From NCBI GenBank assembly GCA_039908525.1, contig JAMOAY010000007.1, positions 66,714 through 130,713 of the forward strand: a stretch of 64,000 nt of DNA, in the 5' to 3' direction. This document shows, piece by piece, positions 35,121 through 42,995 of the stretch (position 1 is the stretch's first letter; each line of letters begins with the position of its first letter). Under the pieces are notes generated by a model that searched no databases, had not been told where the DNA came from, and was given only the letters and a program-made list of their open reading frames with translations. A program made the translations under genes and the position numbers. The stretch comes from Magnetaquicoccus sp039908525. Lineage in GTDB: Bacteria > Pseudomonadota > Magnetococcia > Magnetococcales > Magnetaquicoccaceae.

Positions 35121-35698
35121 AACGGTTTTTGGTTTGGTTTTTCCTCTCCTGTGGGATACACTGCACAGCATGGGCGGCGGGGGCCACGCTTCCGGAGGGG
35201 TTTCTGACCAGCAAACGGTGTGTGAAGTGCGATTTGCGCGGTGTGGTGCTGCCCCGTGCCGAGCTGCCGGCCGTGCTGTTGTCGGGCAGCACCCTGGACG
35301 ATGCCCAGTTGCAGGGGGCCAACCTGCAAGGCGGACGGCTTTTCAAGACGCGCTTGCGGGGAGCGGATCTCAGCGGCGCCAATCTGCAACGGGCCCAGAT
35401 GCGGGACAGCGATCTGGCGGGCATCGTCTTGCGCAACGCCGACCTGCGGCGGGCCTATCTGGCACAAAGCAACCTGGAGGGGGCGGACATGGCGGATACC
35501 GACCTGCGCAACGCCTCGCTGGAGGGTGCATTTCTCAAAAACGCCTCTCTGGTCAACGCCGATCTGCGGGAGGCCAATCTGTTCGGAGCCAATTTGAGTG
35601 GCGCGGAATGGGCCGGCGCCCGACTGTCCGGCGCCTATTGGTCGACGGGGAAGCGCTGCCAACCCGGATCGGTCGGGCGATGTGAACAGGGGCCATGA
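35117..35698 (+). CDS. exported pentapeptide-repeat protein B
   Basis: The 193-aa protein starts with a GTG overlapping the preceding stop (GTGA) and has a clear signal peptide (FLVWFFLSCGIHCTAWAAG). It has the same opening motif as its neighbour (RCVKCDL), about 25 pentapeptide units (GANLQ, GADLS, NADLR and others) and a Cys-containing end (GKRCQPGSVGRCEQG). The two proteins look like a tandem duplication. Both would lie in the periplasm, where NirS, NirF and NirN act. Confidence 0.78.
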   Translation: MKRFLVWFFLSCGIHCTAWAAGATLPEGFLTSKRCVKCDLRGVVLPRAELPAVLLSGSTLDDAQLQGANLQGGRLFKTRLRGADLSGANLQRAQMRDSDLAGIVLRNADLRRAYLAQSNLEGADMADTDLRNASLEGAFLKNASLVNADLREANLFGANLSGAEWAGARLSGAYWSTGKRCQPGSVGRCEQGP

Positions 35699-35741
35699 AC
35701 CCGCAAGTGGCTCCGATGCAGGCATACACCATGAGGACAGC

Positions 35742-36182
35742 ATGAATGGGATCTCCCTGTTGCCGCATGTGCAAGCGGCCCTGAATCTTGCCTCGCTGCT
35801 CTGTCTGCTGGCCGCGTACCGGGCAATCCGCCGCCATGACACGGTGAGCCATCGAAAATACATGCTGGCTGCCGTAGGCATCGGTGCGCTCTTTCTGGTC
35901 TGCTATGCCACGTATCATGCCACCGTTGGTAATGTGCAATTTGCCGGAACCGGCTGGGTTCGCCCCCTCTACTTTGCCGTATTGATCTCCCATGTCACGT
36001 TGGCGGCGCTGCTGCTGCCTCTCTGTTTCCTGGCGATACGGCGCGCGCCCTGGGGCAATCCATCGGGGGACAGCACACGGCATCGGCGCATCGCCCGTTG
36101 GGCCTGGCCGATCTGGTTGTATGTCTCTCTGTCGGGTTTGATCATTTATACACTGGCCTTCCACCGTTATCCGGCCACCTGA
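35742..36182 (+). CDS. DUF420-family membrane protein (CtaM-like)
   Basis: The 146-aa protein has four membrane helices and the DUF420 pattern: LPHVQAALN near the N-terminus, HRKYMLAA, YATYHATVG and HRRIARWAWPIWLYVSLSGLI. Members such as CtaM are needed for maturation of heme-copper oxidases. It lies at the end of the nir genes and 0.2 kb before the CuA/heme-copper operon, consistent with an assembly role there. Confidence 0.78.
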   Translation: MNGISLLPHVQAALNLASLLCLLAAYRAIRRHDTVSHRKYMLAAVGIGALFLVCYATYHATVGNVQFAGTGWVRPLYFAVLISHVTLAALLLPLCFLAIRRAPWGNPSGDSTRHRRIARWAWPIWLYVSLSGLIIYTLAFHRYPAT

Positions 36183-36234
36183 GGGTCGGCAACGGGAGGA
36201 ACAAACAAAAAATACTGTCATTTTTTTATCCTGC

Positions 36235-36276
36235 TTAACACAGGTCAAGACACTCCCCGTCTGCATCCTCTACCCT
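36235..36276 (+). promoter_or_regulatory. FNR/Dnr-type box and -10 element of the heme-copper reductase operon
   Basis: TTAACACAGGTCAA (36235-36248) differs from the nirS box only in the 4-bp spacer. TACCCT at 36271-36276 lies at the same offset (36 bp from box start) as TAGCGT before nirS, fitting a class II FNR-family promoter. The first downstream gene starts at 36397. Shared elements indicate that nitrite and NO reduction are induced together. Confidence 0.65.
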
Positions 36277-36396
36277 GTCGCTGCGGTAAAGTGGTTCACA
36301 TCTGCCAGGTGCCGACCGACTCCACGGGACACACTGAACGTCGAACACGCCACTCTTTTCAACACACCAACCTGCTTCTATGAGGGAGACACAATC

Positions 36397-36570
36397 ATGC
36401 AAAGAGACGACAATCGAAACATGGCGCAGGGCGAGGAACCGGTGCCCGCCATGCAGCAACTGCTGGACAACCCCTTTCTCCTGCTGCTGATTGGGGTGCT
36501 GTTCCCAACCATTTTCTACATCTTATGGGGCGTCATGGAGATCATCTCCATCCCTGCCGTTACTCGGTGA
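36397..36570 (+). CDS. 57-aa single-pass membrane protein, putative small reductase subunit
   Basis: This short ORF has GGGAG eight bases before its ATG and encodes one long hydrophobic helix (NPFLLLLIGVLFPTIFYILWG). It is the first gene after the FNR/Dnr-type box and 58 bp before the CuA subunit. Small single-helix subunits of similar size accompany ba3-type oxidases and other heme-copper enzymes, so I read it as a structural or assembly subunit. No family is recognised. Confidence 0.65.
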   Translation: MQRDDNRNMAQGEEPVPAMQQLLDNPFLLLLIGVLFPTIFYILWGVMEIISIPAVTR

Positions 36571-36628
36571 CATTTTAAAGAATAAGGAGATCGTCATGCA
36601 CAGTGAACAGAAGTGGAGGGGCTAGCCG

Positions 36629-37165
36629 ATGAGTATCATGCCCCCCTCACAAAAAATTTGGTGGAAAGAACCGGTCCATGGCATTGAACTGATGTGGATC
36701 GGCTTGGCCTTGATCTGGTGTCTGGTCCTTTTCCTGTGGATGCCTTACTGGCATATCTACGGCAAGCAGAACCTTTCCAACGAATCCTACAAGACCCCGC
36801 CGGATGTGTTTGAGGCCAAAGCCAATGCCATGGCAAAGGCCCATACGGTACGCACGGAGCCCAAGTCCGGCATTCCGGTTGTGCATCCGCCGGCAGGCAG
36901 CGATGTCTATCTGGTAGGACGGATGTGGCAGTGGTGGCCGATCCTGGAGCTGGAGAAAAACAAGAGCTATCGTCTCCACATCTCCTCCGTGGACTGGCAG
37001 CATGGTTTCTCGTTGCAACCCACCAACATCAATTTGCAAATCCTGCCGGGTTACGAAACGGTCGTGACCATCACTCCAGACCAATCGGGTGATTTTGCCG
37101 TTGTCTGCAATGAATTTTGCGGCGTCGGTCATCACACCATGTTGGGCAAGATTTACGTCAAATAG
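36629..37165 (+). CDS. CuA-binding subunit II of a heme-copper reductase
   Basis: The 178-aa protein has one N-terminal membrane helix (about 17-38) and a periplasmic cupredoxin domain with a complete CuA site: H125 (WQHGF), C160-N-E-F-C164, H168 and M171. This is the short, single-helix subunit II seen in B-type oxidases and CuA-type NO reductases, unlike the two-helix A-type. CuA would accept electrons from cytochrome c. GGAGGGG precedes the ATG. It lies 14 bp before subunit I. Confidence 0.9.
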   Translation: MSIMPPSQKIWWKEPVHGIELMWIGLALIWCLVLFLWMPYWHIYGKQNLSNESYKTPPDVFEAKANAMAKAHTVRTEPKSGIPVVHPPAGSDVYLVGRMWQWWPILELEKNKSYRLHISSVDWQHGFSLQPTNINLQILPGYETVVTITPDQSGDFAVVCNEFCGVGHHTMLGKIYVK

Positions 37166-37179
37166 GGGAGTCACCGACC

Positions 37180-38910
37180 ATGGCCGTCACAATGTTTCGT
37201 CAATGCCCGGATTCGGGCCTGTACTTCCACAAATCGGCTGAGTCCCTGATGAAAGCCCATGCCGTTCTGGGGGTTGTCTATCTCCTGATCGGTGGCATCC
37301 TGGGTTTGCTGGTCGCCGCGACCCGCATGCCCACGGTTCATCTGCTCAGCGCAGAGGATTTTTACCTGGCCCTCTCCATCCACGGTACCGCGATCCTCAT
37401 CTTCTGGGTGATATTTTTTGAAATGGCAGTGCTCTACTTTGCCTCCTCGACCCTGTTGCGCTGCCGCCCGGCCGCTCCGGGCCTGGGATGGGTCGGCTTT
37501 TTGCTCATGGTGGTGGGGTCCTCCATCGTCATGCTGGCCTTTCTGCGTGGCAACTCCAGCGTCATGTTCACCTCCTATGTGCCCATGCCGGCCGAGCCGA
37601 TTTTTTATCTCGGGCTGATTCTGTTTGCCGTGGGGGCACTCATCGGTTGTTTCATCTTCCTGGGCACTCTGGTGATTGCCAAGCAGGAGAAGACCTACGA
37701 CGGTTCGATTCCCCTGGTAACCTTCGGTGCATTGACCGCCGCCATCATCGCCATCTTCACCATCGCCTCTGGTGCGGTGATTCTGATCCCGACCCTGTTG
37801 TGGTCTCTGGGGGTGATCAACCATATCGATCCTCTGCTCTATCGGACCATTTGGTGGGCCCTGGGTCACTCCTCCCAACAGATCAACGTGTCGGCCCATG
37901 TCTCGATCTGGTATGCCATCGCCGCCATCCTGTTCGGGGCCCGGCCCATGTCGGAAAAGGTCAGCCGTTCCGCGTTCCTGCTCTACATCCTCTTCCTGCA
38001 ACTGGCCAGTGCCCATCACATCCTGGCCGATCCCGGTGTCGGTTCGACCTGGAAGGTGTTCAACACCAGCTACGCCATGTATTTGGCGGTGTTGGCCAGC
38101 ATGGTCCATGGTCTGACCGTCCCCGGCTGCATCGAGGTGGCACAGCGCAAAAAGGGCTTCAACAACGGTCTGTTTGAATGGTTGAAGAAGGCGCCCTGGG
38201 GCAATCCGGTTTTTTCCGGCATGTTCATCTCCTTGATCGTCTTCGGCTTTATCGGCGGCATCACCGGTGTGGTCATGGGTACCGAGCAGATCAACCTGAT
38301 CATTCACAACACCATCTTTGTCCCGGGTCACTTCCATGCCACCGTGGCGGTTGGCACCACCCTGGCCTTCATGGCCATCAGCTATTTTCTGATCCCGGTC
38401 CTGTTCCGTCGTCAGCTGATCTGGCCGACTTTGTGCAAGTGGCAGCCGTACATCTTCGGTGCCGGCATGCTGGTGCTGATCCTGTTCCTGTTGGGTGCCG
38501 GTACGCTGGGTGTGCCTCGTCGTCACTGGGATGTCAATTTCTCCGATGCGGCCCTGCAGTTCCAGTTTGCTGGCACGGCCATCACCATGCTGGGTATTGC
38601 CGGCCTGGGGGGGCTCCTGGCGGCCGTGGGCGGCGGGCTCTTCTGCCTGATCGCGGTTGGCTCTCTGATCTTCGGCAAACGCCTGGACCAGGGTGCCAGC
38701 CTTCTGAGCAGTTTCGGCTTTCCGATGGCGGATTCCAGCTATACGGTGGCACGACCGGATAAATTGACGTTGGCCCCCATCGAGCAGACCGGCTCGGGGG
38801 GTGTGGAAGCCAAGGGCACCTTTGTATTGGCCCTTGTCTTCCTGGTCTCATTTGTCGTCTACTTCTTCATCAATGCCAAATATCTCTCTTCACTTTGGCC
38901 GATGAGTTGA
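37180..38910 (+). CDS. heme-copper superfamily subunit I, probable CuA-type nitric oxide reductase
   Basis: The 576-aa protein has about 13-14 membrane helices. All six metal-ligand histidines are visible: H68 (IHGTAIL) and H386 or H384 (GHFHA) for the hemes, and H230 plus H279-H280 for CuB/FeB. The helix VI motif is GHSSQQINVSAH. Four residues after H230, where oxygen reductases have the His-linked Tyr (HPEVY), there is Gln234. An O2-reducing enzyme of type A, B or C needs that Tyr, so NO reduction is more likely. NO reductase families with CuA and non-Tyr active sites (eNOR, sNOR and others) are known. The setting of nir genes, nnrS and a Dnr box supports it. AGGGGAG precedes ATG 37180. Confidence 0.85.
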   Translation: MAVTMFRQCPDSGLYFHKSAESLMKAHAVLGVVYLLIGGILGLLVAATRMPTVHLLSAEDFYLALSIHGTAILIFWVIFFEMAVLYFASSTLLRCRPAAPGLGWVGFLLMVVGSSIVMLAFLRGNSSVMFTSYVPMPAEPIFYLGLILFAVGALIGCFIFLGTLVIAKQEKTYDGSIPLVTFGALTAAIIAIFTIASGAVILIPTLLWSLGVINHIDPLLYRTIWWALGHSSQQINVSAHVSIWYAIAAILFGARPMSEKVSRSAFLLYILFLQLASAHHILADPGVGSTWKVFNTSYAMYLAVLASMVHGLTVPGCIEVAQRKKGFNNGLFEWLKKAPWGNPVFSGMFISLIVFGFIGGITGVVMGTEQINLIIHNTIFVPGHFHATVAVGTTLAFMAISYFLIPVLFRRQLIWPTLCKWQPYIFGAGMLVLILFLLGAGTLGVPRRHWDVNFSDAALQFQFAGTAITMLGIAGLGGLLAAVGGGLFCLIAVGSLIFGKRLDQGASLLSSFGFPMADSSYTVARPDKLTLAPIEQTGSGGVEAKGTFVLALVFLVSFVVYFFINAKYLSSLWPMS

Positions 38911-38921
38911 TCTGTCCCACG

Positions 38922-38945
38922 TTGGGGGGCTGCAGAGCCCCCCAA
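38922..38945 (+). terminator. hairpin after the heme-copper subunit I gene
   Basis: TTGGGGGGC (38922-38930) pairs perfectly with GCCCCCCAA (38937-38945) around TGCAGA. No T-run follows directly; an AT-rich stretch (ATTTAATTTATT) begins about 20 bp later. It may be a partial terminator or message-stabilising stem before ctaB. Confidence 0.5.
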
Positions 38946-39001
38946 CCTCTGCGTCCGATGATTTAATTTATTGTGCAAGCCTTGCCAGGACTTCTTGGAA
39001 A

Positions 39002-39877
39002 ATGGGCATTCTGAGCAGAAGCAAAAGCATTCTCACCCTCTTTAAATTACGCATTGGCGTCGCCATGGCGGTTACCGCCGGGGCCGGTGTCGTCATCATG
39101 CCTGGTCCGGCGCCCTCTTTCGCCCAGACCGGCCTGTTGATCCTTGCCGTGCTCCTCTCGGCCGGGGCAGCGGGTGGCCTGAACCATTATTATGACGCAG
39201 ATATGGATCGCCTGATGGAACGCACCAGGAACCGTCCGTTCGTGACCGGTGCCCTCTCCCACTCCCCACTCTGGCTGCTTTTCTTTGCAGCACTCTGTTT
39301 GCTGCCGGTGGCGGCAGTCTGGCAAGTCATCCATCCGACGGCGGCCATCTATGTCTTCATGGGTGCCTTTTTTTATGGGGTGGTCTACACCATCTGGTTG
39401 AAACGCCGCACCTGGTTGAACATCGTCATCGGTGGACTGGCCGGCAGCTTCGCCATCCTCTCCGGCACGGCCATTCTCCATCCCGAGCCCACCCCTCTGG
39501 CCATGGCCCTGGCCTTTGCCATGTTCCTCTGGACCCCACCCCACTTCTGGAGCCTTGCCATTGCCATGCGGCAGGATTACCGGGATGCCGGAGTCCCCAT
39601 GCTGCCTGTTATTGTCGGGGAGGCACGGGCGGCCCGCATCATCCTGTTCAATACCGCTCTCCTGGCTGCGGCCTCTTTGCTGCCCGCCTTTTTGGGCCTG
39701 GGGTGGGTCTATCTGGCAGGCGCTCTGCTGGGTAGCGGATTTTTTCTTTTTAAAAGCATGTTGTTGGTAAAAAACCCGACCTCTTTACAGGCAATGAGCA
39801 ATTTTCGGGCTTCCCTGATCCAACTGGCCTTGTTCCTGGCGGCCATCTATCTCGAAGGCAGCTTCTTCTCCACGTGA
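39002..39877 (+). CDS. ctaB: protoheme IX farnesyltransferase (heme O synthase)
   Basis: The 291-aa integral membrane prenyltransferase has the signature NHYYDADMDRLMERTRNRP (about residues 61-79), the first Asp-rich substrate site, and the conserved WTPPHFWSLA segment. It converts heme B to heme O for heme-copper enzymes. It sits between subunit I and the SCO chaperone on the same strand. Its presence suggests that the enzyme encoded here uses heme O, or heme A if a CtaA exists elsewhere. Confidence 0.95.
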   Translation: MGILSRSKSILTLFKLRIGVAMAVTAGAGVVIMPGPAPSFAQTGLLILAVLLSAGAAGGLNHYYDADMDRLMERTRNRPFVTGALSHSPLWLLFFAALCLLPVAAVWQVIHPTAAIYVFMGAFFYGVVYTIWLKRRTWLNIVIGGLAGSFAILSGTAILHPEPTPLAMALAFAMFLWTPPHFWSLAIAMRQDYRDAGVPMLPVIVGEARAARIILFNTALLAAASLLPAFLGLGWVYLAGALLGSGFFLFKSMLLVKNPTSLQAMSNFRASLIQLALFLAAIYLEGSFFST

Positions 39878-39881
39878 TCGA

Positions 39882-40775
39882 ATGACCTCCCCCCGCAACA
39901 GCGCATTACAGCCACCTCCTCCCCCGCCTCACCCAGGGTCGCCGCGCTGCCGGCGGTGGCTGTCTTGGTGGATGGTGATTGGCCTGCTGTTCTGCTCCCC
40001 TGTCATGGCAGAACCTGTCGTGGGTCTGGGGCGCGAGCCGGTGTTCGATGCACAGTGGGCCTTGCAGGCCAGTCAGGCCGCCATTGGTCGGACGCTGGAT
40101 GCCTATACGTTGCGGGATGACGCTGGTAAACCGGTCTCGTTGGAAGCGTTCAGAGGGAAACCGTTGGTCATCAGCTTGCTCTACAGCAGCTGTTACCACA
40201 CATGTCCGGTCACAACCCGCCATCTGGCCACCGTGGCCAACAAGGCCTGGGAGATCTTCGGCGAACAGAGCTTCACCGTGATCAGCATCGGCTTCGATAC
40301 CCGTTTTGACACACCACAAGCCATGGCCACCTTTGCCCGCCAACAGGGGCTTGACAAACGGGTCAACTGGCGGTTCCTGAGCGGTTCTGCCGAGGTGATC
40401 AGCCGGTTGACCCACCAGTTGGGATTCCTCTATGCCGCTTCCCCCAAGGGGTTCGATCATCTGGTGCAGGCTACGGTCATCGACGCCAAGGGGGTCGTTT
40501 ACCGGCAGGTTTACGGAGAGACCTTTCAAACCCAGTTGCTTACCGAACCGCTGCGGACCCTGATTCTGGGAACCCCGGCAGAGGCTGAGACACCTCTGGA
40601 TGAGTTGCTGCGCCGGGTCCGTTTCTTTTGCACGACCTATGACCCGATCAGAGATGCCTATCGGTATGATTATTCACTGTTCGTCGGTCTGTTTTGCGGG
40701 GCTTCCGTCATTCTGCTCGGCTTTGCCCTGTTGCTGAGGGAGTGGCGGCGTTCCCGAAAGGATCCATCTGCCTGA
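39882..40775 (+). CDS. SCO1/SenC-family copper chaperone
   Basis: The 297-aa protein has an N-terminal export signal after a Pro-rich start, a thioredoxin-like SCO domain with the copper motif C-Y-H-T-C-P and the distal His in FDHLVQATVID, and an extra C-terminal membrane helix (about 262-282). SCO proteins load or reduce the CuA site of subunit II. It begins four bases after the ctaB stop, so they are coupled. The C-terminal anchor is a variation on the usual N-terminal anchor. Confidence 0.9.
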   Translation: MTSPRNSALQPPPPPPHPGSPRCRRWLSWWMVIGLLFCSPVMAEPVVGLGREPVFDAQWALQASQAAIGRTLDAYTLRDDAGKPVSLEAFRGKPLVISLLYSSCYHTCPVTTRHLATVANKAWEIFGEQSFTVISIGFDTRFDTPQAMATFARQQGLDKRVNWRFLSGSAEVISRLTHQLGFLYAASPKGFDHLVQATVIDAKGVVYRQVYGETFQTQLLTEPLRTLILGTPAEAETPLDELLRRVRFFCTTYDPIRDAYRYDYSLFVGLFCGASVILLGFALLLREWRRSRKDPSA

Positions 40776-40796
40776 AAAAGTGCACGGAGAGAGATC

Positions 40797-41984
40797 ATGA
40801 ACCTTCCACGCGGCCCTGCCCAAGGTATGGTCCTGTTTGCCTACGGTTTCCGGCCCTTTTTTCTGTGGGGATCGCTGTGGTCGGTCGGCGCCATGGTGGC
40901 GTGGTTGACGATGCTGGAGGGCCATGGGCACGCCACCATATGGCTGTCACCGACCGTGTGGCACGCCCATGAGATGCTGTTTGGCTTTGTCACCGCCAGC
41001 GCGGCAGGATTTTTGCTGACCGCCTCTCCCAACTGGTCCAGAAAGCCCGCTTTGTCGGGGCGGCCACTGCAGGCGTTGTTCTGCTGCTGGCTGCTGGGCC
41101 GACTGGCCGTTGCCACAGCGGTCTGGCTGCCTGCCTGGCTGGTCGCCGCTGCCGATCTGCCCTTTCTGGTGCTCTTGGCCGGGACCAGCGGTGCGACCCT
41201 GTGGCATACGGGCAATCGAGCGCATCGCGTCTTTCCGGTGTTATTGGCGCTGATGGCCATCGGCAACGCACTGGTGCATGGAGAGGCCGTCGGGCTGTGG
41301 GTGGAGACGGCACGCATGGGTTTGTACCTGGGGATCGACGCCATTCTCTTTTTTCTGGTCATGGTGGGAGGACACATCATGCCCATGTTCACCCGCAACG
41401 CCCTGTTGCAGACGGAACCGCTCCCCCCTTTCAAGAGCGTACCCCTCCTGGAAATCGCCGGGGTGGTGACCATGACAGGGGTGGTCTTGGCCGATCTGTT
41501 TGCCCTGGGCCAACCGATGGCCGGACCCTTCCTGCTGGCTGCGTCCCTGGTACAAGGGCTGCGCATGTCCCACTGGCACAGTCTGAAAAGCCTGGGTTTG
41601 CCCCTGCTGTGGGTCTTACATGGAGGGTATGCATGGTTGGTGGCGGGATTGTTGCTGCGGGGTGTGGCTCAGATGACCGACATCCTCTCTGTCTCAGCAG
41701 CCCTGCACATGCTGACGGTGGGCGCCATGGGCCTGTTCATACTGGGCATCATGTCCCGGGTTTCGCTGGCGCACACGGGGCGGGCCCTGGTGGCCTCACC
41801 GACCATGGCAACCGCCTACATGCTGGTCATCCTGGCGGTGCCCATTCGGGTATTCGGTGTGGATTTATGGCCGATCTGGAGTCTGCGCTTGGCCGGAGGG
41901 CTATGGGTGGTTGCCTTTTGTCTGTTTCTGGCAGAGTTCGGGCCGGTTCTGCTGCGCCCGCGCCCGGATGGTCAACTAGGCTGA
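40797..41984 (+). CDS. nnrS: NnrS family protein
   Basis: The 395-aa protein has about 12 membrane helices and the NnrS signature WHAHEMLFGF and GFLLTASPNWS near the N-terminus, with further conserved His and Met in GGHIMPMFTRNAL. NnrS proteins are heme- and copper-containing membrane proteins linked to denitrification and protection from NO stress. It lies 21 bp after the SCO gene at the end of the operon, supporting NO as the substrate of the adjacent heme-copper enzyme. It converges with the next gene (41-bp gap). Confidence 0.93.
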   Translation: MNLPRGPAQGMVLFAYGFRPFFLWGSLWSVGAMVAWLTMLEGHGHATIWLSPTVWHAHEMLFGFVTASAAGFLLTASPNWSRKPALSGRPLQALFCCWLLGRLAVATAVWLPAWLVAAADLPFLVLLAGTSGATLWHTGNRAHRVFPVLLALMAIGNALVHGEAVGLWVETARMGLYLGIDAILFFLVMVGGHIMPMFTRNALLQTEPLPPFKSVPLLEIAGVVTMTGVVLADLFALGQPMAGPFLLAASLVQGLRMSHWHSLKSLGLPLLWVLHGGYAWLVAGLLLRGVAQMTDILSVSAALHMLTVGAMGLFILGIMSRVSLAHTGRALVASPTMATAYMLVILAVPIRVFGVDLWPIWSLRLAGGLWVVAFCLFLAEFGPVLLRPRPDGQLG

Positions 41985-42025
41985 AGTCATGCTGCTTCGT
42001 CACATGAAACCCACCCTGTTGTGCC

Positions 42026-42910
42026 TCAGCTGAAAAAACACTCCACGAAGAATGGACCGAACGACGAGCGAAAAAATTGCCGAACACTGCTGAATGTGCT
42101 GCGGTACTTGATGCGCATGTTGGGCCCGACCACCACATTCGGCGCGGTCATGTTGATTTCATTGAACTGGCTGGAGAGGCGGGTCTGGATGGAACCGGCC
42201 ACCTGATTGGTGATTTCGCCAAAGGCATCCCAGACCATGTCATCCTGCTGGGTATCAAACTCCAGTCCCGCCTCACCCAACAGGGCACCCGCCGCATTGA
42301 TGGCAAAATGCAGGGGGGTTGCCAGATGCACCCCTCCCTCCAACGCCCCGTGGAAGTGAATTACCCCGGTGACATCGGTCTCCGGGGGGATGTACTCATC
42401 AAAATCAGGACGTTCCATGTAGGGACCCGGGATCACGTCGATCGCGAGAAAGGCGATAAAAATCTCCTTGACCGCCTCAATGATGTGTTCCTGGAGCTGG
42501 GATTTCAAAAACTTGACATGGGGTCCCTGGATGGCAACGCCCGGCTTGTTGCTCAGGGTTTGCAGATCCTCCTCCTGCAGGGAGCGCCCCACCAGCTTTT
42601 TCAACAACAGCAGGGTCTCCTGGTCCAACCCCTGGAAAGCCAACCCCACCCCCCGGAGGTCACCATTGACGATGAGAGCCTTGGTTTTCAACAGGGTCCC
42701 TTCACCTGCGCCCTCGCCAAAAGAAGGAAGCGGAAACTCAACCAGACAGAGGCTGCCGATCAGCAACAACAGGCTGTGGGGCGACTGGTTGCCCACCTTC
42801 ATGCCTCCCAGACTGACATCCAGGGTGTGGCAAACCACCTCCCCCCCGTCGGCAAGGTGCAGTGTACACGTCGTTTGAAAATCAACTCTTTCGTGTTGGC
42901 GAACGATCAC
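42026..42910 (-). CDS. PilZ-like / CheX-like domain protein
   Basis: The 294-aa cytosolic protein starts with a PilZ-like segment (MIVRQHERVDFQTTCTLH, then LDVSLGGM with DxSxxG; about 1-110). It ends with a CheX/CheC-like phosphatase domain (about 135-275) with the GEITNQVAGSIQTRL stretch that resembles the ExxN catalytic motif. It may join c-di-GMP binding to dephosphorylation of a CheY-like regulator. It starts with GTG at 42910, diverges from the AIM24-like gene and has no operon partner. Confidence 0.7.
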   Translation of the reverse strand: MIVRQHERVDFQTTCTLHLADGGEVVCHTLDVSLGGMKVGNQSPHSLLLLIGSLCLVEFPLPSFGEGAGEGTLLKTKALIVNGDLRGVGLAFQGLDQETLLLLKKLVGRSLQEEDLQTLSNKPGVAIQGPHVKFLKSQLQEHIIEAVKEIFIAFLAIDVIPGPYMERPDFDEYIPPETDVTGVIHFHGALEGGVHLATPLHFAINAAGALLGEAGLEFDTQQDDMVWDAFGEITNQVAGSIQTRLSSQFNEINMTAPNVVVGPNMRIKYRSTFSSVRQFFRSSFGPFFVECFFS

Positions 42911-42995
42911 TTAATATCCCCCTGCAGTGGGTAGAACAACGGTCCTGCAAACAACGCCACCCCATTTCCTCAGCGCGCAACACCCGGAGAGTCCG

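Noticed and set aside
36629..38910. Reading the heme-copper operon as a cytochrome c oxidase
   Set aside because: CuA and the His ligands fit, but the cross-linked Tyr is replaced by Gln, and the neighbours (nir genes, nnrS, Dnr-type box) point to NO. Kept as the alternative if phylogeny disagrees.
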